The position numbers and the translations under genes were made by a program. Positions 39,701 through 54,700 of a stretch of 64,000 nucleotides of DNA are shown here, piece by piece. The stretch is from NCBI GenBank assembly GCA_030549495.1, contig JAUIRK010000014.1, positions 434,001 to 498,000 of the forward strand, given 5' to 3'. This DNA comes from Nectonema munidae. Its lineage: Eukaryota > Nematomorpha > Nectonematoida > Nectonematidae. The notes below the pieces were generated by a model, which searched no databases, had not been told where the DNA came from, and saw only the letters and a list, made by a program, of their open reading frames with translations. Each line of letters begins with the position of its first letter. The stretch's first letter is position 1.

Positions 39701-42700
39701 CTAAACATACAACTCATTAAAAAAAATTGGCGTTTCCAACGTCACTTTAAAACAAGTTCAATTTTGCTACCATTTATAATTTCGTATCGTTAAAATTGTT
39801 TATCTTCAATGCTGTTTTTTTATTAAAATGTATAATACAACCAATTATAGCTAACTTCGGATAGCTTAAACCGATCATAAAATCATAAAACGATTTAACT
39901 CAATTATTGTGATGCCTCATCTTGGATTATAGTTGAAAATGTAGGTTTATTTTTTGGCTAAAGAGGTATGCGTACCATTGCCTATTGATTCGAGAGCACA
40001 CAACATGATTGCTATAAAAAATAACAAATCATGCTTTTGAGTGAAACCTCACTCATAAAAGCATATTCTTCATTTTTATAACATAACATAACATAGTTGT
40101 ATTGGTAGGCTGAGTCCATAAAATATCGCATCTACATAATGAGAAGAATGTACGAGAATGAAGCAAACTCAAACATCCTATTCTTCCAATAAATATCTAA
40201 TCTATTCTTGAAAGTATTTAAAGTAGGCGCATTCACAATGTAATCTGCAAGTGAGTTCCAATCATTGATCATTCTTTGAGAGAAAAACCTTCTCAAATAA
40301 GACTTTTTAGAATAAGATTTCTGAAATTTATAGGAGTGAAATCTTTGGGTTCTCTTTGAATATTCAGGTAATATTTTTGAGCTAATATGCATGCTTTCAT
40401 GAAGGATGTTGAAGACAGAAATCATGTCTCGCCTTTTGAATCGATAAAGTAAGGAAGGCAGGTTGACTTTCTTGAGCCTTTCTTCATAACTGAAATCTTT
40501 TAATCGAAAAATCTTGTTAGTAAAAGTTTTCTGAACTCTTTCAATATTAACAGCATCATAAGCATGATGTAGAAAAGAAATAATATGTACATACTCTAAA
40601 ATGGATTTGACCAAGGCTTTATAAAGAAATGGAGCAGTAGACGTATCAAGCTAAGAAAAATATTTCCACACTTGGTGAAAAGTAGCGAAGGCTTTGGAAA
40701 CTCTTTTCGAAATATTGTCAGAGAAGAGAAGTTCAGATGATAAAGCCCAAGTTATTTTGTTAGTTCTTTTTCAAGATGTGAGAGCCAAGGAAATATTTTC
40801 GATCATTCTGACATCGTATCTGCAAGGGTGTACATTTAGCAAAGTTAAGCTTCATGCCCCATCTATTACACCTCTTGAAAATGTTTATTAAATCATACTG
40901 TAAACTAGAGGCTCCTTTTTCGTCCGAAACATCATATATCTAAATATCATCAGTGAATACTTTAAATTTGGAGGTCTAATCATCAAAAAGATCAATTAAA
41001 AATATGTTGAAGAGGAGAGGACCAAGCACAGATCCCTGTGGAACTCCACTCAGTACAGATTTCTCATTTGAGCGCCAGCCATTCAAAACAACAATTTGTT
41101 TTCTCTTCTCTAGATAATCTTTAATTCATCCTAGCAAATTTTCGCTAATACCATAAGATTCTAGCTTGCTAATCATATATTTATGAGGTATTGAATCAAA
41201 CGCTTTATGGAAATCAAGATATAAAACATTTACCGCACTATTACATTCAAGCAGATGAACATTTTTTTTAAATTTATCATTATACGCTTATATTTTTTCC
41301 ATAAATAGTGATAAACTCGTTTGTTTTTGTGTATCTTTTTATAAAGGAAAAGGAAACATTGCTCTTGAAATATTCTAAAAGGCCGCTTAGGGAATATTAG
41401 ATTTGTTGCTTTTCATATAAGTTGTATCATCCATTTTTTGTTGATGATTGGAAAGAGATTGAAAATTCTACTCTTTAAGCATTTTCCAATCCTTATTTCA
41501 GCTGGTTTTCTTTGTTCTCGTGGATATATTTTACATAACTTATAGAGTGAAAAAATGAGTAGACCCAATTTTTAGAGCTCTAAAATAACTTTTTCCAATA
41601 GTATATACAAGTTGTTATTTGGATGATTGAATATAGAAGTGAAGAATTGCTAAGGATAAAACAGCTCCAATTAGAAATTTATGTGATACATGGTTAATTG
41701 GAATCATTGAAATTACAATTAAAAAAATTTATTCCAATTTAAAAAACCAATCCACTATTTACAAAATTCATTAATTCTCTTATTCTTCGTCAATTTTACT
41801 AAGAGAAGAATCTACTTCTCTCTAAGAGTATTTGTAATTATTATATATGTCTGATGAAATAATAACAATTAATGAACTATTGTTCTCCTATCAATAAATA
41901 TTTATCAAGTATAAGTTTGGCATATAAATTTGGATTTTATGCGAGAGTCAGTGTAATTATGTTTGGAATTTACAAGTGTATACTGGAAAAAATCCTATTC
42001 TTGTCGAGAAAAAAACAAAGTATAAGAGTATTTTTATATTTTATGAAGGACTTGAAAGCCGGACTGTGATATGTGATAATTTTTTGACAGCTTATGAGTT
42101 GACAATAACGTTACATAAACCAAAACAACATATGTTGGAACAGTTCTTTAGAGCAAAAAAACCAAACATTGATAAAATAGAACCTCGTTGTTCACATGTC
42201 TTTTCCAGTCAGTTTTATTTTACAGATAAAGATACACTTTTTAAAGGTATAAAGTTGTTTAAGTGTTAAGTACTCTTCGCTATGATAAAAGTAAAAAGTT
42301 ACTAGAAAAATCTCTATTTGTAATGACAAATCTGTTGTTGATACTCTGGATCAAATGATTCAAACTTACAATGCGAAAAAAAACAAATCTTTGGAGTTTT
42401 GCTTTATTTAGCAATATTATCCATATTTCGTGTCTCAATGCTTTTATATTTTATACAGAATTAAATTATGAATGGAACACATGCAGATTATTTAGAAAAC
42501 GTTTATTTCTTGAACAACATGGGTTTAATCACCAACTGCTCATAAAACTATTACTGAGGTTTCTAATCATCCAGGTTCATCTAAAAATAAAATTTCAAAA
42601 GAAGTTCGTTGTGTGCATTCTGTGAGAAAGATAGAAAAGCATATTCCAAGTGTAAAAAATGCCAAATTTACATAGTGGCTGAACAAAAAATGTTATAAAC

Positions 42701-45700
42701 TTTTGCAAATTATTAATTTTATCAATAAAAATTTTAACATAAAAAACAATGGGTGAAACTTTAGTAGAATGTTGTTAGAGTCAGGTTTTTTAAAGGCAGT
42801 ATGAAGGAAGAATGATTTTATAAATAAAATTGTAAGATTACATATTCTAACAGACGTTTTAATAATTATAGTTTAAAAATTACGGTTTTGAATAACGTAG
42901 TTACTATATTAATTGTATTTTTTATTTTCAAATTAAATATGAAAAGTTATTTTTGTTTTTTAAAAAGCTTTTGACTGTCTTATTTTATGTATTATATACT
43001 TAAAACGGAATTGAACCAAACTTTGGTTAAAAGAAAACCGGTACCTTTTAAAACGGATGGGTGAAAAAAAAATTACCCACCCATGGATTAGAATTTTGCT
43101 TATCAAAAGGAAAAAAGCAAATTTTCCTATGATTTTGTTTACAAACTGAAATGGCAAAACATTATACTGGCCAAAACAACACCAAACCAGCAAAACAGTC
43201 CAACGTGCCTGAGTTACACATTTGTGATTGAAAGAAATCTGATGCCCAACTTACAGAAACTTTGCAATATTAAAAAGGCACGTCAGGTGCTTTCTTCATA
43301 AAGTGGTATTGAAATTAGTTTCCGATATTGGCCCACTGAGATAACGGACTTTTAACAAGAACATCAATTTTTGGCCAAGTTTCTTCAATCTTCAGCGACA
43401 CAAATGTTAAGGTATCGCTTGGATCGTGCGCTGACTTGATCTATAAACTTAAGCTAAGATGGCCATTTCTCTACAAAATAAGTTTACGTTCATCCAGTTA
43501 CATCACCACGTGATTAACATGAGGAGGGTACACAATTATCCCAATGGATCGCAAATATGAATGAAATATTTTTGACCTCCTAGAGAAAAGAAATATGGAG
43601 AGAATTGGTGACAAAACTGGTCTTTGGTGGAGAACGGGAAATAAAAAACAACATCTCACTGTGCATTTGTGTTTTTGCGCTGATAGTACAAAGTTAAAGC
43701 CATAAAGAAAAAAATCCCAAAGGTAAATTTATGAGTGGTGTTATGATCGATCTGAATCAGAAGAGGTCGTTAGATAAGGATAACGTAATCTTTGCCAGAT
43801 TTTAGAAAATGTCGAATTTTCCCTTGGAGGCCTCCAATAACAACACAGATATTACTAACCAAAACCAGACGCACAAGAATATAAATCAGAAGACGACCCA
43901 TCACGGCATCATAATAGAAGAGTTAGCTAGACAAAAGCAGCAGAATCAACGATGGAGACTTCCTTTAATTCGACTAAACTTTAAAAGCGTTTTAAATATT
44001 TTATTTGTGCAATTGGGCGTTTGAATAAACAAATCCTTGTTCATTTCTTGCCTGTGTTTAAAATAAAGTAAATGAGGTCTTCAGAGTTGTCATATCTTTT
44101 GTGAAAAACTATTTGTATTCGAGTTTATCACATTTCTGGATATTTTGTCATAAATTTACACTTTTCTTATACTTGAGATCGACTTATATACAATGATAAT
44201 TTTTGAAAAAAAGACGGTTGTGTTGTGGGGCCGTTTAAAAATATTTGTGAGATGGCCCATCTTTCTAAAAATTTTTGTTGTGCCATTGCATGTCCCTATC
44301 TAGCCTGAATGCGTTATTAAATAGGATTGCGCGTTGTTCCAATACACTTCAATATATGGATTCAAACTTGTTTTATATCGTCATATTTGAATTTCTAAAA
44401 GTAAAAAGATATTTTTTATGAAAACCTAAAGACAAAACTAAAATCGATTCAGTTCATTTGACCCGGTAATAATTTATTAATTAGATAGCAAAATCAACTA
44501 ATCAGATTTTAAGTTAGTTAGCTATTTTAAAACTAATTATTTGTTTTACATTTAGTTAGTTTTGTTAATTCTATTTTATCAAAAAAAAATTGCAAAAAAA
44601 AAATGAATTTTATAAACAGTAATTAAAAATTGTGTATTTCTAACTTCTAAACTAAATTAATTTTTGAAATATGTGAAAATAATTTGAATACAAGTAAGCA
44701 AAATGTCCCAATTGCGATGTTTTATATTACTTTATGATATCTGCATTGAGTAAAATTATATACCAACTTGTCAATTCGCAAAACTCTCAATCTGAGAAAA
44801 ATACCCCTTGAACAGAATCGTTTCTATTTATCGAAGTTCGACTGTAGATATATTAAAAATTGGCATCTAAACATAATGAACATATCATGAAGATGAAGGA
44901 ATGCATAAATTCAATATGATTTTAACCTTGAAAATGTGTACTTAAACGCCGTTTTCAGAAATCTTTGCATAGCATTTTTTAGTTTGCAAGGTTACTCCTC
45001 AAACCAACATGAACACTTACTCTACTTTTAAAAAAAGGGATATGATGACCATATAAATTAAAAATCAAGATACTTAACTGGAAATAAGCCTCCTAGTCCT
45101 GAAACTCCAATTCTCTAAGTTAGATACAAACTCTTGTTTTGAACACCCCCTCCTGCCCTTAATCAAAATGTACATTTATGTATTATTTTATCTTACTAGT
45201 TTTGCAAGCAATCTAATTGTAGGCAGTAATTGACTACGTTATTGTCACACCGATGTCTACAAATAAGGGATGCAAGCCTAAAAATAAGCTAAAAGTGTAT
45301 TTTTTAACTTCTATATTGTCTTTTTATCTTTCAAAGTTTCTTTTAGTTATTTTGAACAGGATTAAAACATAATAATTTTTTATTTTTCTAGTAGTGACTA
45401 GTGATTAAACTTTTTATTTTGTCTCTAATTGTGCTCTACCAATAAATTTTTATTTCTTTTGCTTGCAATCACTTGTTTCAAAAATAGTAACAAATTGAGT
45501 AAGTATAAATAACAATCTAATTAATTAATTAAACAACTCATATTAGATAGCTACTCTAATTATAGAACAGAGAACATTATATTTATTTTAATAATAAAAT
45601 CAATAATAAAATAAACTGATAAATTTAGTCTTTAAATAATCTATTAAGTTTTTATAAAAAGAAATACAGCATAATCTTACATTTTTTTAGATTATATAAA

Positions 45701-48700
45701 ATTATTTAGATTTGGTAGTTACTTGGTCTTCATCTAGTTAGATAAGTTTAATTTGCTAAACAAAATCTTCAAGTTAACTTTACTCATTCGTGGTGTGAAA
45801 GAATTGGTACTATAAATTTTTGATTCTTTACGTCAATCGTTCGTATATGATCAAGACAGGAGAAATAAAGTGTTGTAAAGGGTGTTGGGATATAAGCCAA
45901 ATTATCATCATGGCCGATTTCCATGCCTCAGCATGAATTATTTTCGTTTTGTTTGTGAGTTATGAAAGGACTTGGGTAAACATGATTCCACTGAAATAAG
46001 TCTATGCTAAACTAATAAAGGAGTAGAATGACGATTATAAGGAGGGCGTAAGGCACGGTTTCGACGCAAAATACACAAAACGCAAGCATCAAGCTCGATG
46101 AAAAGGTGATGAAAACGTGTTTAGATAAGTGGTGTGACACACGCACACAAAAGCTCCATTCAAAGCAATGTTCCACGCTTATCTCTTCTTCTACTGAATG
46201 CTCTCTATTATTATTATTGATACTACTACTCCTCTCCTCTGCAATACAAAAATATGTTTAGAATATAAACATGAAAAGTTGCAGCTAAGCGCCATCTTAT
46301 GCGATATTGCATAAATCGCAGCATGCTTCTTCCTTCACAAACTTGATGATGCAAAGTTTTATTCGAAACTGCACTAAAATCCGTTATCAATTCCTTAGGC
46401 ACCCCTTCAAATCTTGAAATCTAGATGTATTGTTGTAAATCTTTCTATAATTTTCATAACTACATTTTGTAAATATCGGACAAGCTATAAGATAGGTTTC
46501 GACACCTGGGCTTGACTTGGCTTTAAATGAAAATAAAAATTGCTTACGAAAGTTGTCAATTAAATTAAGGATATTTTGCATTTCACGGATAAAATACTAT
46601 AAAAACTCTAATATAGTGAAAAAATCAAGTTTTGTAATCCAGATATCATGAAGCCAAAAATTCGTTTTTCATCCTTTATTCACTCTATAGATTGAAAATC
46701 GGAATTATTTTATTGAAATAAATAAATGCGTTTCTTTTATTATTTTAAATTATGGGTATTTCATTTTTTACCTAAATTGTTTTGTTTATCATAATAATTA
46801 ATTTATACGCATTCACTCACTTTATATGACTTTATTGGTTAGAGATCAACCATTTTATGAGAGAAAAATAAAAAAATCAAGGGACTGAAGCGATAGACAC
46901 AAATTGAGGATCTTATAAAATACCAAAACGTCTCAGTTTTATCAATTAAAAATCGTAGGTTACGATTATTCAAGTAAATAATCAAGATATGAATGCGAAT
47001 TTTTGGGAAATTTTCATTGGTTTATATATAAGTTATATATTAAATTGTAAATTGTCTTTTAATTGGATTAAAATTCACGTTTTTTTATTGTAGGAAAAAA
47101 TTTGAGCATTTATATTTTGATAATTTTATTTTCAAAATTTAATATGATGGTTTTAGAGCTTAAGATGCTAACAATTTTAAACATTCCATTTTACACTTTA
47201 TTAGACAATATTTACTGAATTAAAATATTATATCAAAAACTTCTTCTATTCAACGTGAAAAAATTTATGAAAAATTTATTTATCGGATAAAAAGATAATA
47301 TTTATCCTGGGCTCAAATAAAAAAAACATTTTATTAAAAAATAAATACAAAAAAAATACGTAAAGATGAGATCGCAAAATAGTATGAAACGAAATTGAAG
47401 ATTCAAATCGAGTGAGGTTAAAATTTCAAAAAATCACTTATTGGTGATAGCTGATGATAGATAGCACATTTAAAAAGAAAATTTAGAACAAGGTTTGACC
47501 AGACCATATCATGTTCTTCGCATGATCCTAAATTTTTTTTGAAATTTTTTTTATAGATCAGATATATCAGCTTAGTGATTTGACCTGCATTGAATGTATA
47601 ATGTATTAGTATAATTATATCCCTTTGTCCAATTGTACCTTGCAGCTGATCAATAGTAGATGCGTGCTATTTTCTAAAAGTATTTTTAGAACCAAACTTC
47701 CCTGATTATTTTCTTCTTGTTTTAATCCATAAATACTATTTTCCATCCATAATAAGCATAATACTACATCCATAATAAGCGTATGCGAAATTCTCTGCTT
47801 TAACTTTACATATTACTACTCAATACCTCAACCAATTCAGTTTTTGTCAAAAATTAAATACACGTAAATGATCATATTTGTACCACGTTGAAGCAAATGA
47901 ATGAGATTGACAAAAAATACGTCATTTTAATGAAGTATTTCCAGTATATTCAATATGCTGTTTGTTTTCTCTAAAGTGTTGAATGACATTTGATATGACA
48001 TATTGTTTATAGGTATATTCAAACCAAACAAATTAACTAAAAACCATCTTCCTAGATATGAATATTGCTTATGAAACCAATAAAAAGTTTGTTCACAAAT
48101 AACTCGCGTGCTATTTATTAGACATGATTAATTGAAGCATCCTTATACTAAGACTTTGTTTAATGATTTTTATTCAAATTCAGTTGTTACTTAAATATTA
48201 GAAAAATACAACTCACTTGATTTATATTTTAATGCATCATGACCGGAAAGAATATATGAATGTGGTTTAAGAGGTAACTCGTCCTCTCTCCACAATTTTG
48301 ACTAGTCTCATTTTTAACTATTAAAATATTTGCAATGTGTTTCTCTAATAATACTAATAAAATATTTAAAAAAATACAATCTTAATAAACAAAATGCCTA
48401 TCTTATCCCTTACTATATATATTAAATTCCATAAAAGAAATAAAAATGTATTGAAAAAAGAATTTACTTATGTAATTTCTTTTTTCTTTTTTTCAATCAA
48501 TCATACATCTATGATTTTTTTAGAGAGCATATTTTTTGAAGAATCATATGATACATAAAGCCTTTTGAAATGATAAATCAACATTTTCATGAAACAATGG
48601 CTCTTCTCGCAGAATAATTTCGGCACCCTTCTAGTCAAATTTTACCCAGTTAAGCTTTTTATATTTTAATCAAGTTTTTATTCGCTAGTAAGAAAATTCG

Positions 48701-51700
48701 TGTAATTTGTTTGCATGAAAAATGGGCTAAGAATTTTATGCGTTAAGATTGTACGATTTATGTGTTATAAAAAATGTTTTTACTTAAAATAAAGATGTTC
48801 TCTCTTCGAAAACAAGACCATATGTTTCATTGAAAAAAGGTATTTATTATCGATGTAAAAAATTTATGACCGTCCCAATGTTTTCACGATTACTTTCTCT
48901 AATTTGGATTTTATTAAATAGTTAATATTCGAATTCAAATATCAAAAATTAAATAACCATTTTAAAAAGAAACTAAAATACTTTACAAATATTAAAAACC
49001 ATCTTTCAAATGCATGTAAACTTGAAAATGTATATCAATTTATCAAGCTATTACACATTCTGATAAGCAAGTATAGTATATGATTGATAATACTCAAAAT
49101 TATTAATGGTGCGGAAAGTTTAGGACTACTTTTTTTAAAAAATATATGCCTAAAAACGACACATTATTTTTCAGTGAATAAAATTCCCATAGATAAGTTG
49201 ATAGTAAACACAAAAGAAAGTACTAATCATTTCACAGCAAACTTTTATTTTTTCTGATAAAAAGTTACTGAATTGATGCTTTGAAATAACTTTCTTTACA
49301 ATTCTTTTTATACACAAAATAATAAATATATATATATATATATATAAAAAAGAATAAATTAACACAAAATTTGTTTTAAGGATAAAAATAATATAAATCT
49401 TTTCGGTATAACGAAGTTGAAGGGGAACGCGTGTTTAGTTCCTACAAAGAGAGTTTCGCTACAAACAAAGAATCTCAATTTTGTTTTTTACTTAGTTTTA
49501 TTATCTCCTACAATGAGTTTAGAAATAACGGGTTCTTGACAATGACGACAAATAATTTTTTTTCACTGTCGACCCCTGCTCTCTTTTCTCAATTTTTGGC
49601 TACCCAACAAAGTTGCTGATTGTCTAATTCTTAACACCCTCCATTTCTCCTTTTTTGGTTTACCTTATTTGTGAGCGACCCATATAGCTAAAAAAAAAAT
49701 ACGGTAAAAACATATTGGACTTTTATTTTCAAAAAATCATTTCTCGTCGTAATATTTCGCTATAATTTAAAATAAAGGCAAATTTTTGTACCTTAGACAA
49801 AATTACAGGCCCTAAAAAAATATTTAAGGATCTATGCATTTTTGACATAGATAAAAAGAAACTCTTCAACATCCGCGTATAAAAACTCCTTGTTATTCTC
49901 TTACGCTTTATTCCACGTACGAAGTAAGAAAATCGGAAGATTGCAGCCAAGTTAGTAATGTATTAAGTCGTACTTTAAAATCATCAGTTATTGTGATTTT
50001 GATTTTACATTTAGTTCAACAACAGTAATAACACGATAATTTGTGCCAATATGAAAATTTTTCCGTTTAGAAGGCGTAGTTACCTTCTTAAAAACAATTG
50101 ATATAAAATGAGAAAAAATTGAGCAGTCAAACACCCCGTTATTTTTTAAATAAAATTTTTCTTTTTATCTATGCTGGTATATTAGAACAAAAGTATTATT
50201 GTTTTTGTAATAAAAGCATCTCATGCTCCGTTATAAGCTGACACTAAAGACTGATTAACTTTATAACACTTAAGCAAAATTTTAAGCTAAGTTTCTGTAT
50301 TAACAACTTAGTCTTATAAAAAAAGCCTCCTTTCATCTAAGCAAGAATACTAGTAAAAAAAGAATATGGAACATATGATTCATTGCTTCATGAAAGTTTA
50401 GCCCTATCTACGCAAGCGTATACAAAAGTATGAGAAACAATTTCTTTCATTGCTTTTATGTTTTATGGTACCTTGGTTAACAGCCACAATTCGTTCATAC
50501 AAAGTGTTAGAAAACCGATTTGGTCGAATACCGAAACACTTATTCTGATAAGAATTAATGTAAAAGCAAATAATCCTTTCTCAAACACCAAAACAACTGT
50601 ACTGTCCATTCATGTATGTAGGACTTTGTACAAACAAATCATGGTCAAAAACCAAAGTGCCTCTGTATTATTGCTATTATTTTCATAATCTTTACTTCTA
50701 GGGTTACTCTCTTAGTTTTTAGCTTTCCTTTGTCACCGTCACTTATATTTTCTTTAGGAGACATAATTAGCACTGTATCTAAATAATATGTCATAAAAAT
50801 TTGATAAAAATTTCATTTTATAAGTTCTTACCTACTAAGAGAAAAAGAGAGAAAACACAAGTGACAAGTGTAAATTATAAAAAATGAGAGTATGATTTGT
50901 TAGTGCAAGAATGATTATATATGTTGTGTGCGCTGTTAGTCTTTTCAATTCCATGTTTATTTCCTATCATTTCCATGTGTACGTTTTATATAATATTGGA
51001 TGCCAGTTGCTCATGTGTGTCTATCTATTAAATTGAGTGGAGAAGAAAGAAGATTGTAATGCTCTTCTATCTAACATTAAAACTTATTAATTATTTTTCT
51101 ATGGGTTAGTATTCTTTGAAAATTTGCGTTCATCACGTGTTTGGCTGAATACGAAATTCTGTTCGAAAACTGAAACAATTTTGGCTCGGTTTTTTTGGTC
51201 GAAAACCGAATTGTACGAGTACCGAGACGTTCGAAAACCGAGATTTCACTATCAAACCTTATTTTGTACACGTGAAGCATTTGCCTTTTCACAATTTTAT
51301 CCTTCGTATAAAAAAAATACATCACTAAAGAGTCAGTTTTTAGATAAGTAATAAAAAATTATAAACGAGGTTTTATAAAAGGTCTAATTTACTAATAAAT
51401 TAATATTAATATTATTGAAGTGTTCATATAAGCGAGTTCGCAATACACGATTTTACTGTATGCGAAAAATTTATGATATCTCATTTTCTTAGATAGATTA
51501 TATAAACTCTTTCAATATTTTTTTGCTAAGTTTGTTTATAAATATATATCATTTTTTTGTCTGTCTGTAGACCTGTTTTATCCTCTTCAATTTCCATAAG
51601 ATTTACTTTTTACGCAAAATAATATAAAATAAATAAAAATAAAGGATAGTAACTATGATAGCATGACGCTTGTTAGTTCAATTCCATTATTACTACAAAA

Positions 51701-54700
51701 GATTCTTCATGTCTAACAAATTTTGAAATCAAAATTGAAATAATCTATTTTCTTTTTTATCAAACTTAGAAGATGTTTGGATGAATATATATTATAGAAG
51801 GGGAAGTGATCGGTATTGTTTTAAACATTGGAAAACGTTGCTTCACAGATTATTACAATATCGACGATGAAATTAATGTGATATTTATCTTTTTGTCATC
51901 TAAGAATGTAATCGTTTCTGTTTGAAAGATTATTCATATATTTTAGAGTTTTTAAGAATATTCTCGGTATATATTGCTATGTATGGGAGCTTGCTAAACC
52001 AAGAAATGAAAAAGTAAAATGTTAAAATTGAATTAAATAAAAATGTATTATTTTCGTTCCAAGAGGAAAACTGACATATTTTATTGCTATTCAAGATAAG
52101 ATTTTTTCAACTTTCTTTTTTATGTTCACGGAATGCGAAAGTTGCATGAAAATAACAAATAAAGGATTCAATAAGGAGCTAAAAGCGAGACCATATGTAT
52201 TTGCATCAACTGGTAGACAAAAATATGTTAACAGCTTGAGTGCGTTGAAAAAGAGCTGATTTTGGGCTCTAAGCGTTTTTTTATGTAAAAATGTTTTAAA
52301 AGATTGATAAAGATTCTATGCAGTTTTTTAATCAAATGTAGAATTGAAACTCCTCTTTTATCGAACTAACTGTCTATGAAATCAGAAAAATTAAAAATAA
52401 AGCGAATCAGTAAATAAAAATACAGGTACCTGCATTTTTACATTTTTGTTTAATGATAAAAATTAAATTGCCTTTGTAAAAACAGTTAATTTATTTTCAT
52501 ATCTTTTCCTTATTTGTACTTAACAAAGTTTAATAGCCTTTATACTATTTACCAAAAGTAGTATTTTAATTGAATGGCTGATTAGATTTTGTATAGGATA
52601 TATTGAATATCCTTAAATGCATATATTAGCAATGCATATCCAGAATCGCTGCCTTAATTAGTTTGATTTCACATTTTGCATTTGTCAAAAGAAATTTTCT
52701 TCTTCCTAAATTAAAAGAGATAAACGCATCTAAAAGAATGATCCATACACGCAACAGATCTTTTAACTAATAAATAATTTAAGAGGTGCAGACTTTAAAC
52801 TTTATATACAGTATCGTAACCAAGAATTGGAACAAAAGAGCTCTCAAATTTTTCTTAATCCAAGTGTAATATAAACCATTTAATTTCTCAGGGGAGGCTG
52901 GCTCCTTGGAGAATCTATCTATGTCACTCTTTGTATACAAAATCAATACTTAAATTCCGTATATCAAATTTAAAGAAGAGTTGTCCATTGAATTTGAGAA
53001 CAACTTTTTAGAGTTATTGGTAAAAGTAAAAGTGCTTAGTACTAACTTGAACTTCATTATCAATATTCGTGAAAGAAATTAATTTTTCTTCCGAAATAAC
53101 TAAATTTTTATCTATATAGTATGTAATGTTTTCAAATTATAAACAATAAAAAACTTTCACACAAAATAGTACTTTATTTTTCTATGTAAAAGATATATAA
53201 AAGATTTTTACATATTTATTGACTATACTTCTTTGAAATTTCAAGAGCTACTATAATCATATTTTGCAAGATTTACGTAAGAGTTCTTTGTTAGAAGTGA
53301 TTTGAATTTGATCCTATCTGTTCGATTCTATAAAACCTTTATTCTTGTTGTATGGTGTATGCTTTGTTCTTATGGATGATTAAATTATAAAAATAGTATT
53401 TTAAAATAAAATAATATTTAATTAAAAAGAGCTACACAAGTATTGGCGCTTTATATAACGAGATGTCATAGACTATGATCATTAACTTCTTTGTACATTC
53501 AATGGAAGATTGAAGTCTTCTCTAAAATCTTAGCACTAAAGGAAGAAATGATTATAATAACCGCATATTTCTTAGAACGAAATTTCGATAAGACAAAACG
53601 CCTGATGAAATTATCCTGGCTATTATGAGCGACTTCTACTGTATCACATATTATTATTGCGTTGTTTTTTTCACAATAACCCGGATAAGATTTGTCTAGA
53701 TGTTTTTCATCCTTCAAAACTAAAATTTAGAAATGATAAATATATCGGAGACGGATTCATAAAAGAAATGCTCCAGCACTATTCAAGTTTTCCTTTTTCT
53801 ATGTATGTCCTTAAATTCCATGCCTAAGCCATCAGAGCAACATGGATAATCCGGTTATGCTGATAAGTATATCACAAATTTTGACCTATAAGACAAATAC
53901 TATAGATTTAGGGATAACTTTTTGAGTTTAACAATATAACTAACTATAGATACATTGAAAATTACCATGACAGAAATTAAGTCTAATATAGGATGGAATA
54001 GAACAATTTTTCGAGATAAAATGGTAGACATGTACAAATTATGCTTATAATAATAAACCACACATTTTAAATATGTAAATGGCTAAAATAAAATTTCAAA
54101 CAAAAGTTTGCGTTAAGAAATTGATAGATAAAGCGCACTTCTCTCACATTGGAGTGGCATTGTTAGAGTTTATTATTATGTACATATATTTTGAAAATTT
54201 GAAATATATAGTTTCGCTTTTCCATCTCCCACATTAAAACTAGAGTGAATTATGTGAATGATATCAAAAATTTGAAATAAAGTGAACATCCAAAATTTTT
54301 TACTATTACACTATCAAAATACGAAAAGAAACATCGCCTTTCAGTTTTTAAAGAAACTTATAGGAAATACTCATGAAGTCAAATGTAAAATTAAAAAATC
54401 TATAATAAACTTTAATTACTAATATTTTTATCATTGTTGAAGAATTTTAAAAATAAGCCAAAAGGGGTAAAAAATGTCAAATAAAGACATAATTGAATGT
54501 TGATCTACGGGTTAGATACGTTTTCCAAAATAAAGTAGGTAATATTTAAATCAACATGTCGATTTTGAGATGTTCTATTAAAATTTATGATATCCAATTA
54601 TTCTAAAATTGCATTTATATCAGTTTTTAACTCTATGAATAATTTTGAAATTTAACTTGATGTAAACCAAATATAACGGTTATGAAGTATTAACCATTTT

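Noticed and set aside
43140-44030. mariner/Tc1 transposase remnant
   Set aside because: The less AT-rich stretch prompted a look, but no D,D-motif or helix-turn-helix signature could be read in any frame.
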